Under the pieces are notes generated by a model. The model worked only from the letters and a program-made list of their open reading frames with translations, was not told the origin of the DNA and did no database searches. Positions 54,015 to 62,719 of a stretch of 64,000 bases of DNA are shown here, piece by piece; the stretch's first letter is position 1; each line of letters begins with the position of its first letter. The DNA is from Actinomycetes bacterium (GTDB lineage Bacteria; Actinomycetota; Acidimicrobiia; Acidimicrobiales; Palsa-688): contig JAKAQB010000004.1 of assembly GCA_021811865.1 (NCBI GenBank), positions 39,807 to 103,806 of the forward strand, in the 5' to 3' direction. The translations under genes were made by a program, and so were the position numbers.

Positions 54015-55427
54015 TCAGCCGCTACCGCTAGGCGAGGAGGCAAGTGGCGTGAAACCTTCAAGTTTCGCGGTCATGGTCTGACCGGTAGTCTCGTCGTAGT
54101 ACGCCTCGCTCACGGGAATGCCGGTGGAGGGGTTGAGCGCGATGGCCATGGTCATGTGGTCGACGCTCGGGGTACGGCCAGAGAGAGCGGTGGTGGTGGT
54201 GTCGGTCAGGTCCACGAGCACGGCTCGGAATGTTCCAAGCGGCACGCTCACCTGCTCTAGCTTCACCACTCGCGCAACCTCCAGAAGCTTCGCGCTTGCC
54301 GGGGTGCCCGAAGCAGAGAAGGTGCAGGAGGAACTGAACGACCAGGAGCGCCCGGGCTCGAGCGGCTCCTTGTAGGTTACGAGGGGTGGCGACCACGTAC
54401 AAGCGGTCGTAACCGGTGCACCGGAGGCGTTGAGGAACTCACTACTCGTCTCCACGATGCTCTGCGGGCTGAAGCTGTACAGGTCGCTCTCTACCATCGG
54501 GTCGCCGAAACCTGTCCAGGCGACCCCTACCTGGTTGCCTACATGCAGGACCTCGGCCGTGGAGACGGTCTGGCCGGAGGCGGCTCCGGAGGTCGTGGAT
54601 GCGCTCCCGCCGGTCAGCGTCGTTGCGTAGCGGTACGTGCCGAAGGGAGGCAAGCCGAAGCCAGCTCGTGACGACGTTGGTGACGAGCCAAGGGGAGAGG
54701 GCGCGGAGGAACCGGAGCGGCCCGTCGTTGACGGGGCTGGCCTACGTGACGAGGATCCCCTGCCAAGACCGGACAGGTTCGCCCCTACGGCGGCCAGCAG
54801 TAACAGGAGGACTCCAGCAACTGCCACGCGGCGCCTACGCGTGCCAAGCCATGCCGGCCACGCACCTCTCGCCGGAGGGGCCGAACCTGCAGCGTGCGCC
54901 TGCACATCCCCCGCCGTGGCACCGGCGGCCTCCGCGCCTTGTACAGCCACCGAGGCGGTCTCTTCGCCAGTCGGCCACGTAGCGGAGGTTGCGGTCTGTT
55001 CGGGCGCCTCGGCCTCGGCCTCGGCCTCCGAGCCTGAGTCCATGGTCGCTACGGTCGCCGCGTCTGCCGCTCCGAGAGCAAGCGCCCAGGTGCCGACGGC
55101 CCAGCGGGAGAGCGACTCGTCGATGCCGAGGTCCTCGTGAAGCCGGGACACCAGCCTGGGCATGAGCAAGGATGCCGGCTGCGAGGGGGCCGAGCCGCTT
55201 GCCTGTAGCTCGACGAGCACGCCGCTTCGCAGGGCGGCCACTGCCACTGCTATCTCCGCCGGATGCTCGCCGCAGAGGTCGCGCAGGAAGGCCTCGACAC
55301 GGCGCGGGTCGCCGGCGAGGGACGGTCCTTTTTCCCGGACCAGGCTCACGATCGTCGAGCGCATGGCAGCTCGTGCCGATTGGGCACCCCCGATACCGCC
55401 AGAGCCTGTGTTCACCACTTCGCTCAC
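54015..55427 (-). CDS. Single-pass membrane protein with cytoplasmic helical domain and Ser-rich stalk
   Basis: 470 residues. About 20-120 is a helical domain (STIVSLVREKGPSLAGDPRRVEAFLRDLCG, SRWAVGTWALALG) also seen fused to kinase-like or chaperone-like regulatory proteins. Then an acidic linker (EAEAEAEAPEQ). RRRR at 197-200 precedes a helix at about 201-218, so the N-terminus is inside. Outside is a Ser/Thr/Pro stalk and a beta-rich domain (FGTYRYATTLTGG). GTG start after GAGGAG. It is convergent with the FHA-HTH gene. It could be the sensor or the PrsW substrate of this locus. Confidence 0.7.
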   Translation of the reverse strand: MSEVVNTGSGGIGGAQSARAAMRSTIVSLVREKGPSLAGDPRRVEAFLRDLCGEHPAEIAVAVAALRSGVLVELQASGSAPSQPASLLMPRLVSRLHEDLGIDESLSRWAVGTWALALGAADAATVATMDSGSEAEAEAEAPEQTATSATWPTGEETASVAVQGAEAAGATAGDVQAHAAGSAPPARGAWPAWLGTRRRRVAVAGVLLLLLAAVGANLSGLGRGSSSRRPAPSTTGRSGSSAPSPLGSSPTSSRAGFGLPPFGTYRYATTLTGGSASTTSGAASGQTVSTAEVLHVGNQVGVAWTGFGDPMVESDLYSFSPQSIVETSSEFLNASGAPVTTACTWSPPLVTYKEPLEPGRSWSFSSSCTFSASGTPASAKLLEVARVVKLEQVSVPLGTFRAVLVDLTDTTTTALSGRTPSVDHMTMAIALNPSTGIPVSEAYYDETTGQTMTAKLEGFTPLASSPSGSG

Positions 55428-55939
55428 CGCTCCTCACCCGTGGCTAGCAGCGTCCCTGGCGCTCCAACGTGCCAGCGCTACGGCGCCTGTGCCCGGCCGA
55501 TCGAGGCTGGCCGTCGACCGGCAAGCCTGATCGTATGATGGCATCGCCGGGTGGCGAGGACAACTGCCGGAAGGAAGGGCGTGGCAGCATGGCGGAAAAG
55601 ACGGCCAGCGAGGGCCGGAGTCGCCCCCTGCCCTGAGCATCGGCGGCACGCTCGTGGAGCACGTGGCGGGACGGCGCTTGGTGATCGGGCACGGGGAGGA
55701 TGCCGATGTGCAGACGGAAGCACTGAGGGCCCCCGACGATCCCGAGACCCCCGAGCAAGAGCCCTGGCCCCGCCGTGACGGCCGTCCCGCGTGACCGCTG
55801 CTGGGCGAAGCGTTGTGGGGCTGGCGGACCGGCAAGGCGCTGGTCGCTCGTTGATGCTGGGCCGGCCGATGGATGGGTGCGCCTGAGTGTCGCTATCCGC
55901 GTGCCGCGATCGCCGCCTACGGGGTGCCGGAGGCGAGAA
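55428..55939. other. Gap with a possible frameshifted small gene
   Basis: 512 bases. An ATG at 55589 behind a GGAAGGAAGGG site starts MAEKTASEGRSRPLP then stops. A different frame continues directly with LSIGGTLVEHVAGRRLVIG and ends at 55791 with a Pro/Arg tail. Joined, they would make about 67 residues, so this may be a broken small gene. Nothing else is supported. Confidence 0.35.
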
Positions 55940-56251
55940 TCACTCCTGGGCGGAGAGCGCCACGAGCATCCCGAGCACGACAGCTTCGAGCGGGCACATC
56001 AGCCGCTGCGGCGAGCCCGTGTCGGCGACGATCGCCTCCCCGAGCCGATCCAGGCTGCCGACCAAGGCCCCTCCGAGGCCGGGGAGGTCCCCTGGGCCGG
56101 GAGATATCTCGACCTTCGAGCGTCTCGGGCCGAGGAAGTCGCGTACCGCCGCGACCAGCGCCCCGATGTCGTCGAGGATCCAGACGTCGAAGGCGACGCA
56201 GCGCACGGCCTCGCCGGCCGGCAGGGGGCGGGGCTCGGTGATGTGGTCCAT
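55940..56251 (-). CDS. Hypothetical protein
   Basis: 103 residues starting MDHITEPRPLPAGEAVRCVAF. The interior (VWILDDIGALVAAVRDFLG, GLGGALVGSLDRLGEAIVA) looks like an alternating helix-strand small fold. No family is recognised. The ATG is preceded by AGGGA. It ends in a gap on the far side of which lies the FHA/PrsW locus, and it diverges from the AbiE-like pair. Confidence 0.5.
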   Translation of the reverse strand: MDHITEPRPLPAGEAVRCVAFDVWILDDIGALVAAVRDFLGPRRSKVEISPGPGDLPGLGGALVGSLDRLGEAIVADTGSPQRLMCPLEAVVLGMLVALSAQE

Positions 56252-56278
56252 GTCCCTGTGTGTGTGCCGGCACCGACA

Positions 56279-56322
56279 TCGGTCTCCTTTGGAGCATCCA
56301 CAGGAGACCGAGGTGCTAGGAT
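56279..56322 (+). promoter_or_regulatory. Operator and -10 box of the AbiE-like pair
   Basis: A perfect 9-bp inverted repeat, TCGGTCTCC (56279-56287) and GGAGACCGA (56303-56311), is followed by a -10-like TAGGAT (56317-56322). The ATG at 56329 is then at the expected transcript start, suggesting leaderless expression. AbiEi antitoxins bind such paired repeats to repress their own promoter. Confidence 0.6.
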
Positions 56323-56328
56323 AACGAT

Positions 56329-57045
56329 ATGGACACCCTAAGCATCCCCGCTGCGGCCAGGCGGCTGAACACCAGCCCTCCCCGCGTGTACCGGGCGGTG
56401 GCGAAGCTGGGCATCCAGCCAGTTCGCACAACCAAGGGAGCCCGGCTCAAAGCCGCGCACTTGCAGCGCCTCGAGTCGTTTCTCGGCGCCACCCCCTTCG
56501 CCACCAACGGCGTGTCTCGGGAAGGTCTGAGGGTCCTCGCCGCCCTCGACCGGCGGCCTTTCGGTGTCCGGTCGAGGCGGGCCTTGGCAAGAGCCGCCGG
56601 CGTCAGCCCCACGACTGTACGAAAGGTGCTCGCAGACTTAGTGAAGCGCGGTGCTGTCAAGGTCGACGAGGTGGTGCTCGCAGAGGGGCGGGCCCGGCTT
56701 GTCGAGGTGATCTCTCTCGTCCAGGCCAGCCCATTGTGGGCGTCTGTTTCGTCAGACGCACGGAGAGTCGAGCTTCCCGCCCCGCCACGGAGGGAAGCCA
56801 GGATGGTCCCTGTCCGGCTGCGCCATCATTTCTGGAATGCGTCAGCAGCGAACCTCCGCCTCCCGGAGAACGCTCACTACGTGGCCTTGCGCCTCCTCAA
56901 CAGCGGCGACCCCGAAGCGGTCGCCTGGGCGTTACTCCACCTCCCAGCGGATGCCATCTCGTCGGCGGCGGACGTTCGAGGGCTCAGCACATCGGCCCGC
57001 CACCTCATCCGGTCCGTTGCCGCCAACATCAGGGACGACGGTTGA
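56329..57045 (+). CDS. HTH protein, probable AbiEi-type antitoxin/regulator
   Basis: 238 residues. MDTLSIPAAARRLNTSPPRVYRAVAKL is one helix-turn-helix and SRRALARAAGVSPTTVRKVLADLVKRG a winged helix. The rest is a mixed alpha/beta region, as in AbiEi antitoxins. It sits directly before, and overlaps by 4 bases, an AbiEii nucleotidyltransferase toxin, which is the usual antitoxin-first arrangement. It likely represses via the 9-bp inverted repeat upstream and counters the toxin. Sequence match to AbiEi itself is weak, so the name rests partly on context. Confidence 0.7.
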   Translation: MDTLSIPAAARRLNTSPPRVYRAVAKLGIQPVRTTKGARLKAAHLQRLESFLGATPFATNGVSREGLRVLAALDRRPFGVRSRRALARAAGVSPTTVRKVLADLVKRGAVKVDEVVLAEGRARLVEVISLVQASPLWASVSSDARRVELPAPPRREARMVPVRLRHHFWNASAANLRLPENAHYVALRLLNSGDPEAVAWALLHLPADAISSAADVRGLSTSARHLIRSVAANIRDDG

Positions 57046-57779
57046 AGCGGCGGCGACAGCCCCCCGGAACACCTTCCGGCGGGCGCTTTGCCTCCGAGAA
57101 TGCGCCGGCTCCGAGCAACGTCGGCCTCTGCGGCGACATTCCCCGAGACCTGCTCCCCTACCTCCCCGGAGACACGGCCCGGGCGTGGTCTCTCCTGGCT
57201 CCCGTCCTACCGGCGAGCGCCTACCTAATTGGTGGTACGGCTCTTACAGTGCATCTGAGACACCGGACTAGCAGAGACCTTGATTTCGCTCTCGGGCGAC
57301 AAGAGGATATAGGGGCGGCTCGGTCCAGGTTGGAGGCGATTGGAGCTCTCGCCGTTTCCTTCCAAGACGACCGGACATTGAACGCCGTGTTCGACGGCAC
57401 GAGGATCCAGCTCTTGGACGTGTCAGATCAGACTGTCGTCGCTGAACCGTCCGAAGTTGGAGGGCTCCGAATCGCCAGTGTCGAAGACATCGCGGCGATG
57501 AAGATAAAAGTCATTGGCGATCGGGGTGCGATGCGCGACTACTACGATCTGATGGAGTTGGATCGGCGGAACGTCGTGCTTGTGCCCTCCGCCATCAGGC
57601 TCTTCGTCCTCAGATACAAGCCGCGGAACCCGGAAGTTGCCGTACAGCACCTCGTCCGGGCGTTAGGTTACCTCGCAGACGTCGAGCCCGACCCAGCCCT
57701 CCCTGTCTCCGGCCCGGAGATCGTCTCTTACTGGGAGAAGCGTCAACCGGAGGTGCTGCTCCCCTTGTCCCGCTGGTGA
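57042..57779 (+). CDS. AbiEii-family nucleotidyltransferase toxin
   Basis: 245 residues. The NTase core YLIGGTALTVHLRHRTSRDLDFAL holds the GG and DxD motifs of AbiEii/MenT-type toxins, which inactivate tRNA or related targets. IASVEDIAAMKIKVIGDRGAMRDYYDLMEL is the conserved later helix with a Lys and Asp. TTG start overlapping the antitoxin stop (TTGA). In phage infection these toxins cause abortive defence. GC content dips here, in keeping with acquired DNA. Confidence 0.82.
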   Translation: MKRRRQPPGTPSGGRFASENAPAPSNVGLCGDIPRDLLPYLPGDTARAWSLLAPVLPASAYLIGGTALTVHLRHRTSRDLDFALGRQEDIGAARSRLEAIGALAVSFQDDRTLNAVFDGTRIQLLDVSDQTVVAEPSEVGGLRIASVEDIAAMKIKVIGDRGAMRDYYDLMELDRRNVVLVPSAIRLFVLRYKPRNPEVAVQHLVRALGYLADVEPDPALPVSGPEIVSYWEKRQPEVLLPLSRW

Positions 57780-57874
57780 CGGCCCGCGAGCGCGCCGGGA
57801 GGCCAGCTCCGGACGGGGCTGTTCTGGGCGGAGGCTGGACCCGGGGTGCGGCAGCGGGCCACCACGGTCTCCGC

Positions 57875-58580
57875 CTAGAAGACGATCGAAGGATCGACGG
57901 CGAGAGCGACGATCGCTCCTGCCGCCAGGAAGGTCCCAAACGGCCAGCGAGTCGACCGGTTGGCGCGCCCGGAGGTGATACGGTAGCGACCAGGGCGAGG
58001 CCGGCTCCTGCGAGCAGGGAGGCGTCGAGAGCGACCAGCCCGCGCCATCCGACGAGCAGCCCGATCAGTCCGCCGAGACGGACGTCGCCGAAGCCAAGAC
58101 CTCCCGGGTGGGCGGCGTGGGCCAGCCAGAACAGGGCGCACAGGCCCGCCCCGGAGACGAGGGAGACGAGCAGGTGGGCCCCTCGCCCGGTGGCCGCTGC
58201 TGCGCCGAGCTGGCCTGCGAGGACCAGGCCGAGCGTCGGGTAGAGGATCCGGTTGGGAAGCAGGTGGCGCTCCAGGTCGACCTCTGCGAGGCAGACCAGC
58301 CCCGTGGCCCCGGCCAGAGCGGCCGGCAGGTGCGGCTTCAGGCCGACGTCGGCGACCACCGCCACCCATGTCGCGGCGCAGGTGACCTCGACGAGCAGCG
58401 CCCCGACCGCGATTCACTCCGAGCAGTGCCGGCAGCGGCCTCGCTGCCAGAGCCAGGAGAGGATCGGGACCAGGTCGACCGCCCCGAGGACGGCGTGGCA
58501 CCCATCGCACTCGGAGCGGGGCAGGATGCTGCGACCATCCGGCACCCGGGCAGCGACAGCGATCTCGGCGGTGCGATCTG
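57875..58580 (-). pseudogene. Prepilin peptidase (PilD/TadV-type), nonsense and frameshift
   Basis: Leader peptidase for type IV pilins, here disrupted. The N-terminal zinc-knuckle part (RSILPRSECDGCH, AVDLVPILSWLWQRGRCRHCSE) is interrupted by TGA at 58414-58416; the same frame then continues IAVGALLVEVTC, EVDLERHLLPNRILYP and GFGDVRLGGLIGLL (catalytic Asp pair). After LAGAGLALVA the frame shifts and ends NRSTRWPFGTFLAAGAIVAL. The TGA stands where CGA (Arg) is expected, a simple C-to-T change. The start is lost. Intact members are about 230-260 residues. Confidence 0.8.
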
Positions 58581-59281
58581 ATGCTTGGTCGGTAAAGGGG
58601 CGAGGAGTGGAGGAGAGGCACGCTGTGAGCGCCTCGCGTGCCTCGGCCTGGGTGGCGTAGCCACTTTCCCATCGGAAGTCGCCACGTTGGCCGAGCACGA
58701 CGAAGTACCGAGTCTCGACGGGGTCCTCGGCCGCCCGGACCTCGACCTTACGGCGCTGCTTCGTCTCTCCCACCTCGGCGGCGGCGATCTGCTCACCGGG
58801 GCGTAGGTCGGGGAAGTCGGCGACGTCGTCGGCACGTCGCCGTAAGTCCCGTGGAGGCGTACGCAAGGCGCTGCTCGGCGTCGAGGGTGATCCGGAGCTC
58901 ACGCCCGCTGCCCGGCTCGGCGGCGTAGACAGGTACGTAGTGGCCCGCGTCCCACTTGCGAGGCCCGGTGTCGCCGGCAAGCGCTTCGTGGGCGAACCGG
59001 CGCGCCTCGCGGCAGATGCGCCGCTGCGGCGCCCGCTCGGCGGGCTGGATCAACAGCACCTCCGCCCACGATCCGGTGTAACCGCCGTTGCCGTGCTCGT
59101 ACCAGTCCCGCTCGGCCAGCCGGCGGTGGGTGTCCGAAGGGGTGGCGATCGTCTCGGACTTCTCGACGGGCTCGACGTGCTCGATGATCTCAGTGGCTCC
59201 CTGCTCCCTATGAGGGCGGCGCGAAGCGCCGTGGAGCAACCGACACGGGGCGGGTCCGTGTCGTCGGATGGCGAGACGCGT
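58580..59281 (-). pseudogene. Unrecognised frameshifted gene
   Basis: Two consecutive frames read as one protein. The first (REQGATEIIEHVEPVEK, GPRKWDAGHYVPVYAAEPG) ends near 58845, and a second frame continues DVADFPDLRPGEQIAAAEVG then ETRYFVVLGQRGDFRWESG. The 3' end runs into the prepilin peptidase remnant. Similar proteins are not known to me. No start codon is certain. Confidence 0.4.
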
Positions 59282-59320
59282 ATGCGTTAGGCGACCGAGC
59301 ACCGGAGCCCGGGCCTGCAT

Positions 59321-59623
59321 TGGCCGAAGCTCGTCGTCAGACCGAAGCCGCGCACGCCATCGTCGAGGCAGCGAGCACGCAAGCTCTGAGCCTCAGGTCG
59401 AGAGTTAGCCTCGGCTATTCACGAAGGCGCTGGTAGCGGGCCTGCGGCGAGATCCCCCAAAGTGCGCGATGCCATCCGGGCGATCCGCTGGGCGGCGAGA
59501 AAGCCCTCGGGCCGGACCACCGTTGCTCGTGTGCCGTGAGGGCGCCTCGAACCCCAAAGTCTCATGCGACCTGGATGTCCCGGGATGTCTAGGAAATCAT
59601 AGGGCGGCGGGAACCACGTGGGG
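59321..59623. other. Gap without recognisable gene
   Basis: 303 bases with no supported ORF, promoter or repeat. Confidence 0.5.
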
Positions 59624-60982
59624 CTACTGGCGTCTCCGCGTCGGGGTGCTGCCGTAGGCACCGGCGCGTACCTCTGCCGCCGACTGGCCGAAATAGATGA
59701 AGGATCCAGGCGTGAGCTTGATGCTCCTGCCTGGAGGGAGCTCCTGCTGGTTGCCCATGGTCCCCTTGACGTGCCAGGTTGACTGGGACTCGTTGCGAAG
59801 GCCGACCACACCCGCGCTCTCGGGGTGCCGGACGACCTTGCCGATCTTCAGCGAGTAGTCGTAGAGCCGTCCTTCCAGCACGTGGTGGGCGCACACTTCT
59901 CCACCGGGTGAGGCGACCAGCGACGTTCCATTGCCGAACGACAGCACTGGTTGGGGGCGCAAGGGGGTCCGGCACCGCCAGCATGGCGGGCTGCTCCAGG
60001 GCTCCGAGGGATCCCAGAAACCTTCGGCGTCACCCCCGCAGGAATCGCAGAGGAGGACCGAGTCGTGCAGTTTGGCCAGTGCCTGGCGCCACTGGCTCTC
60101 GCGTACCCTTCCCTCCACCGGGTCGGGCACCCCGGAGGTGAAGGACCTCACGAACAGCTCGCGCAGGAAACGCGGGTAGAGGGGCCACAGGTCGATCACG
60201 TTCTGGTGGACCCCGGCAACGGGGCGGTTTGAGTCGTCCTCGGGGTCGAAGACGAACACCGGGCGCTCGCCGTAGAGGGAGCGCATCGCCTGGAGGTCTA
60301 TGAGGCCGTGCTCGTGCTCGCGGGCACCTTCGAAGGGGTGGTGCACGAAGAACATGATGAAGAGGAGCACGGCGAGGGAGAACAGGTCGGTGCGCGAGCT
60401 CGGCAGCGCCTCACCCCGGACAACTTCCGGCGCCATGAAGCGCGGCGTGCCCAGGACGCCTCCGAGGGTGCTCCCGTCGATGGCGACGTTGTCGTTGTCG
60501 CACACGAGGACCTCGCCGCTCTCCGGGTCGAAGAACGCGTTGCCCAAGGATATGTCCCTGTAGCAAAGGCCCTGGGCGTGCAGGAGCAGGAAGGACTCCG
60601 CGAGCCCCAGACCGACGCTTGCGAGGGTCCTTGCGGGCGGTTCGACGCGGCGGCGGACGAGCTCGGTCATCGCGACGAAGCGCTCATCCCGGATGGGCAT
60701 GACGTAACCGAAGCCCTGGGTCCGGGGCGCTGTGACTATGTCCATGGGCCAGAGGAAGGCTCGGCTCGGCGCCCCGCGCCTCGCGAGCTCTTCGAGAGCG
60801 CGCCGCTGCGAGGTGCTTGCGAGCGCCGCACGATACCATTTCACGGCCACGGTGTCGCTGCCGAGCTCGGCACGGTACACCTCCCCCTGCCCTCCGCCAC
60901 CGAGCAGCTCCGTGATGCGGCAGGACAGGCGCGCCCGCTCTGCGAAGAGCACCTGGCCCGCTCGGAGCAACCCGCCGCTCAC
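59624..60982 (-). CDS. Protein kinase of a TerY-P-type triad
   Basis: Cytoplasmic Ser/Thr-type kinase, 452 residues. Gly-loop LLGGGGQGEVY, catalytic Lys in VAVKWY, YRDISLGNAFFD as the catalytic loop, DNDNVAI in place of DFG, and GTPRFMAPEVVRG as the activation segment. A zinc ribbon (LCDSCGGDAEG, CWRCRTPL) and a small beta-rich C-terminal domain follow. The kinase, PP2C phosphatase and VWA protein overlap by GTGA junctions in a fixed order, as in the VWA-PP2C-kinase triads linked to Ter stress-response systems. Confidence 0.85.
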   Translation of the reverse strand: MSGGLLRAGQVLFAERARLSCRITELLGGGGQGEVYRAELGSDTVAVKWYRAALASTSQRRALEELARRGAPSRAFLWPMDIVTAPRTQGFGYVMPIRDERFVAMTELVRRRVEPPARTLASVGLGLAESFLLLHAQGLCYRDISLGNAFFDPESGEVLVCDNDNVAIDGSTLGGVLGTPRFMAPEVVRGEALPSSRTDLFSLAVLLFIMFFVHHPFEGAREHEHGLIDLQAMRSLYGERPVFVFDPEDDSNRPVAGVHQNVIDLWPLYPRFLRELFVRSFTSGVPDPVEGRVRESQWRQALAKLHDSVLLCDSCGGDAEGFWDPSEPWSSPPCWRCRTPLRPQPVLSFGNGTSLVASPGGEVCAHHVLEGRLYDYSLKIGKVVRHPESAGVVGLRNESQSTWHVKGTMGNQQELPPGRSIKLTPGSFIYFGQSAAEVRAGAYGSTPTRRRQ

Positions 60983-61869
60983 CTGGCTGCGGTCTCCTTT
61001 CCTGCCGAGGGGGTGGCCCTTGCGAGCAGGGCGACGGTTATGTCGTCGCCGCTGCCCTGCTCGGTGGTGGAGGCGAGCCATGCTGGCAGGTTCGTTGCCA
61101 GCGCCCGATAGCCATGGCTGCGGAGGGTGTCGAGCATGTCTGTCCCCACCCGCTCGAAGCCCGACGGGTTGCCGTAGGAGTTCGAGTAGCCGTCCGTGGC
61201 GAGTACGACGAGCTCTGCCGCGGCGTCCGCAGGCAGGAGCAGTGTCTTGAAGCGCCGGGGAGCGTCCGGCTGGGAAAGTGACCAGGTCCGGTTGGCCACG
61301 AGCTCCGGGTCGCGGGGGATCGGGCGGCTCACCTCCCCGGAGGCGCCGGCGAGCAGCACGTCCCCGTCGCCCAGCTGGGCCAGGAGGAGATGGCAGGGTG
61401 TCGCTGCAGCCAGGATGATCGTCGTGCCGTATGCGACCTCGGGGCTGCGCTCCAGCGCCGCCAGGACTTCGCCGCCTCCGGCGGCACATGCGCAGGCCAA
61501 CTCGTCGGGGCTGAAGGGATGTGCCCGCATGTGAGCGGCGACGCGCTCGTTCCAGCCGGCGGCGACGCTCTCAGGGAGCTCCCGGAGGAAGAGTCTTGCC
61601 CCCGTGCCGGCGGCGAGATCCGGCGCGGCCTTGGCGAGCAGGCCGAGTGCGGTGTCGACCGCAAGGTGCGCACCCGTGGCCGCCCTGATGCCTCGGGCAT
61701 GGCCGTGGCCGTCGGCCACCGCAGCTCCAATGGTGCTGAGCGTCGCCTCCGAGCCGGCTTCAGGCGGCCACAAGCCAAGCGCGTCCTGGTTGGGCTTACC
61801 CTCGCGCCGGTGCTGGGCGCCCTGGACAGTCGCCCCCAATGCCATCCATCGGGTGCCTTCCTGTCTCAC
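60979..61869 (-). CDS. PP2C-type protein phosphatase
   Basis: 296 residues. Metal-binding Asp residues lie in NQDALGLW, VADGHGHARG and GSGDDITVALLA. An extra insertion replaces the usual lid. It should reverse phosphorylation by the next gene's kinase. GTG start overlaps the VWA stop. Neither terZ/terD nor other Ter genes are nearby. Confidence 0.88.
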   Translation of the reverse strand: MRQEGTRWMALGATVQGAQHRREGKPNQDALGLWPPEAGSEATLSTIGAAVADGHGHARGIRAATGAHLAVDTALGLLAKAAPDLAAGTGARLFLRELPESVAAGWNERVAAHMRAHPFSPDELACACAAGGGEVLAALERSPEVAYGTTIILAAATPCHLLLAQLGDGDVLLAGASGEVSRPIPRDPELVANRTWSLSQPDAPRRFKTLLLPADAAAELVVLATDGYSNSYGNPSGFERVGTDMLDTLRSHGYRALATNLPAWLASTTEQGSGDDITVALLARATPSAGKETAAR

Positions 61870-62705
61870 CAGATCTCGAGCTCGTCTTCCTGGCTGGCGC
61901 GAAGCACGCCGCCGGGGGTGCCGTTGCCTGGTGCTTCGCCGTAGGCGGCTCTGTGCCCGCTCGTGGCAGCGCGGAGGGCCTCACTGGTGACTCCGGCAAG
62001 GCTGGAGCCCCCCGGCAGGGTGCTCACGGTCCCGCTGCCGGGAGACCGGTCCTGGATGGGCACGTCGACGCCCGGCGGAGCTGCCATGCCGCCCATGGTC
62101 GGCGACGAAGCGGAGGCCAGGCCTATGGTGGAGGCCCACCGGATCTGGCGCACCAGGGCCTCCGGCGCGTTCGCCTCGAGTATGGGCACCGCGGGGTCAC
62201 CTATGAAGCGGCGGAGCACCTCGTGGTCGGCATCTCGCCCTATGGCGATGCCGAGGCGCACGGCCTTGGATCCCCAGGGCTGCGCATCGAGGGCCGCTAC
62301 GCCGCCGCCGAAGTCGTCGGTCGGCTGGCCGTCGGAGACGAGCACCATCACCGGAGGCAGAACTCGCTCGGGCATGGCGGGGCTCGCAAGCTCGCTTGCC
62401 AGCAGGCCGAGCGCGGCGCCGAGGTCGGTCACGCCGCCGGCTTCGAGATCTGACCACGTGAAGGTCTCGATCGGCACCGCTTCGGGTGCCGTCCACCCGG
62501 CGCCGGTGGCGAAGCGCAGCACCCTCACGAGGGGCCTGGCATGGGGGTTGCCTGCTGCCACCTCGCGCATGTGGGGCAGGGCCTCACGGGCGGCATTGTT
62601 GAGGGCCTGGATCTTGCCGTCACGAGCCATGGATCCCGAGCAGTCTGCAAGCCAGAAGAAGTAAAGGGGCCGACTCGCCAGCTCTCCGCCAGGGCGCCTG
62701 AGCAC
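61866..62705 (-). CDS. VWA-domain (TerY-like) protein
   Basis: 279 residues. MIDAS residues are intact: DCSGSM near 21-26, Thr in GVTDLG, Asp in SDGQPTDD. The domain occupies about residues 12-205, and a Ser/Gly/Pro tail follows. TerY proteins of about 210 residues carry the same domain and bind a divalent metal and a partner protein. GTG start, first gene of the triad. Confidence 0.88.
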   Translation of the reverse strand: MLRRPGGELASRPLYFFWLADCSGSMARDGKIQALNNAAREALPHMREVAAGNPHARPLVRVLRFATGAGWTAPEAVPIETFTWSDLEAGGVTDLGAALGLLASELASPAMPERVLPPVMVLVSDGQPTDDFGGGVAALDAQPWGSKAVRLGIAIGRDADHEVLRRFIGDPAVPILEANAPEALVRQIRWASTIGLASASSPTMGGMAAPPGVDVPIQDRSPGSGTVSTLPGGSSLAGVTSEALRAATSGHRAAYGEAPGNGTPGGVLRASQEDELEIW

Positions 62706-62719
62706 GCTGCAAGCATAGT

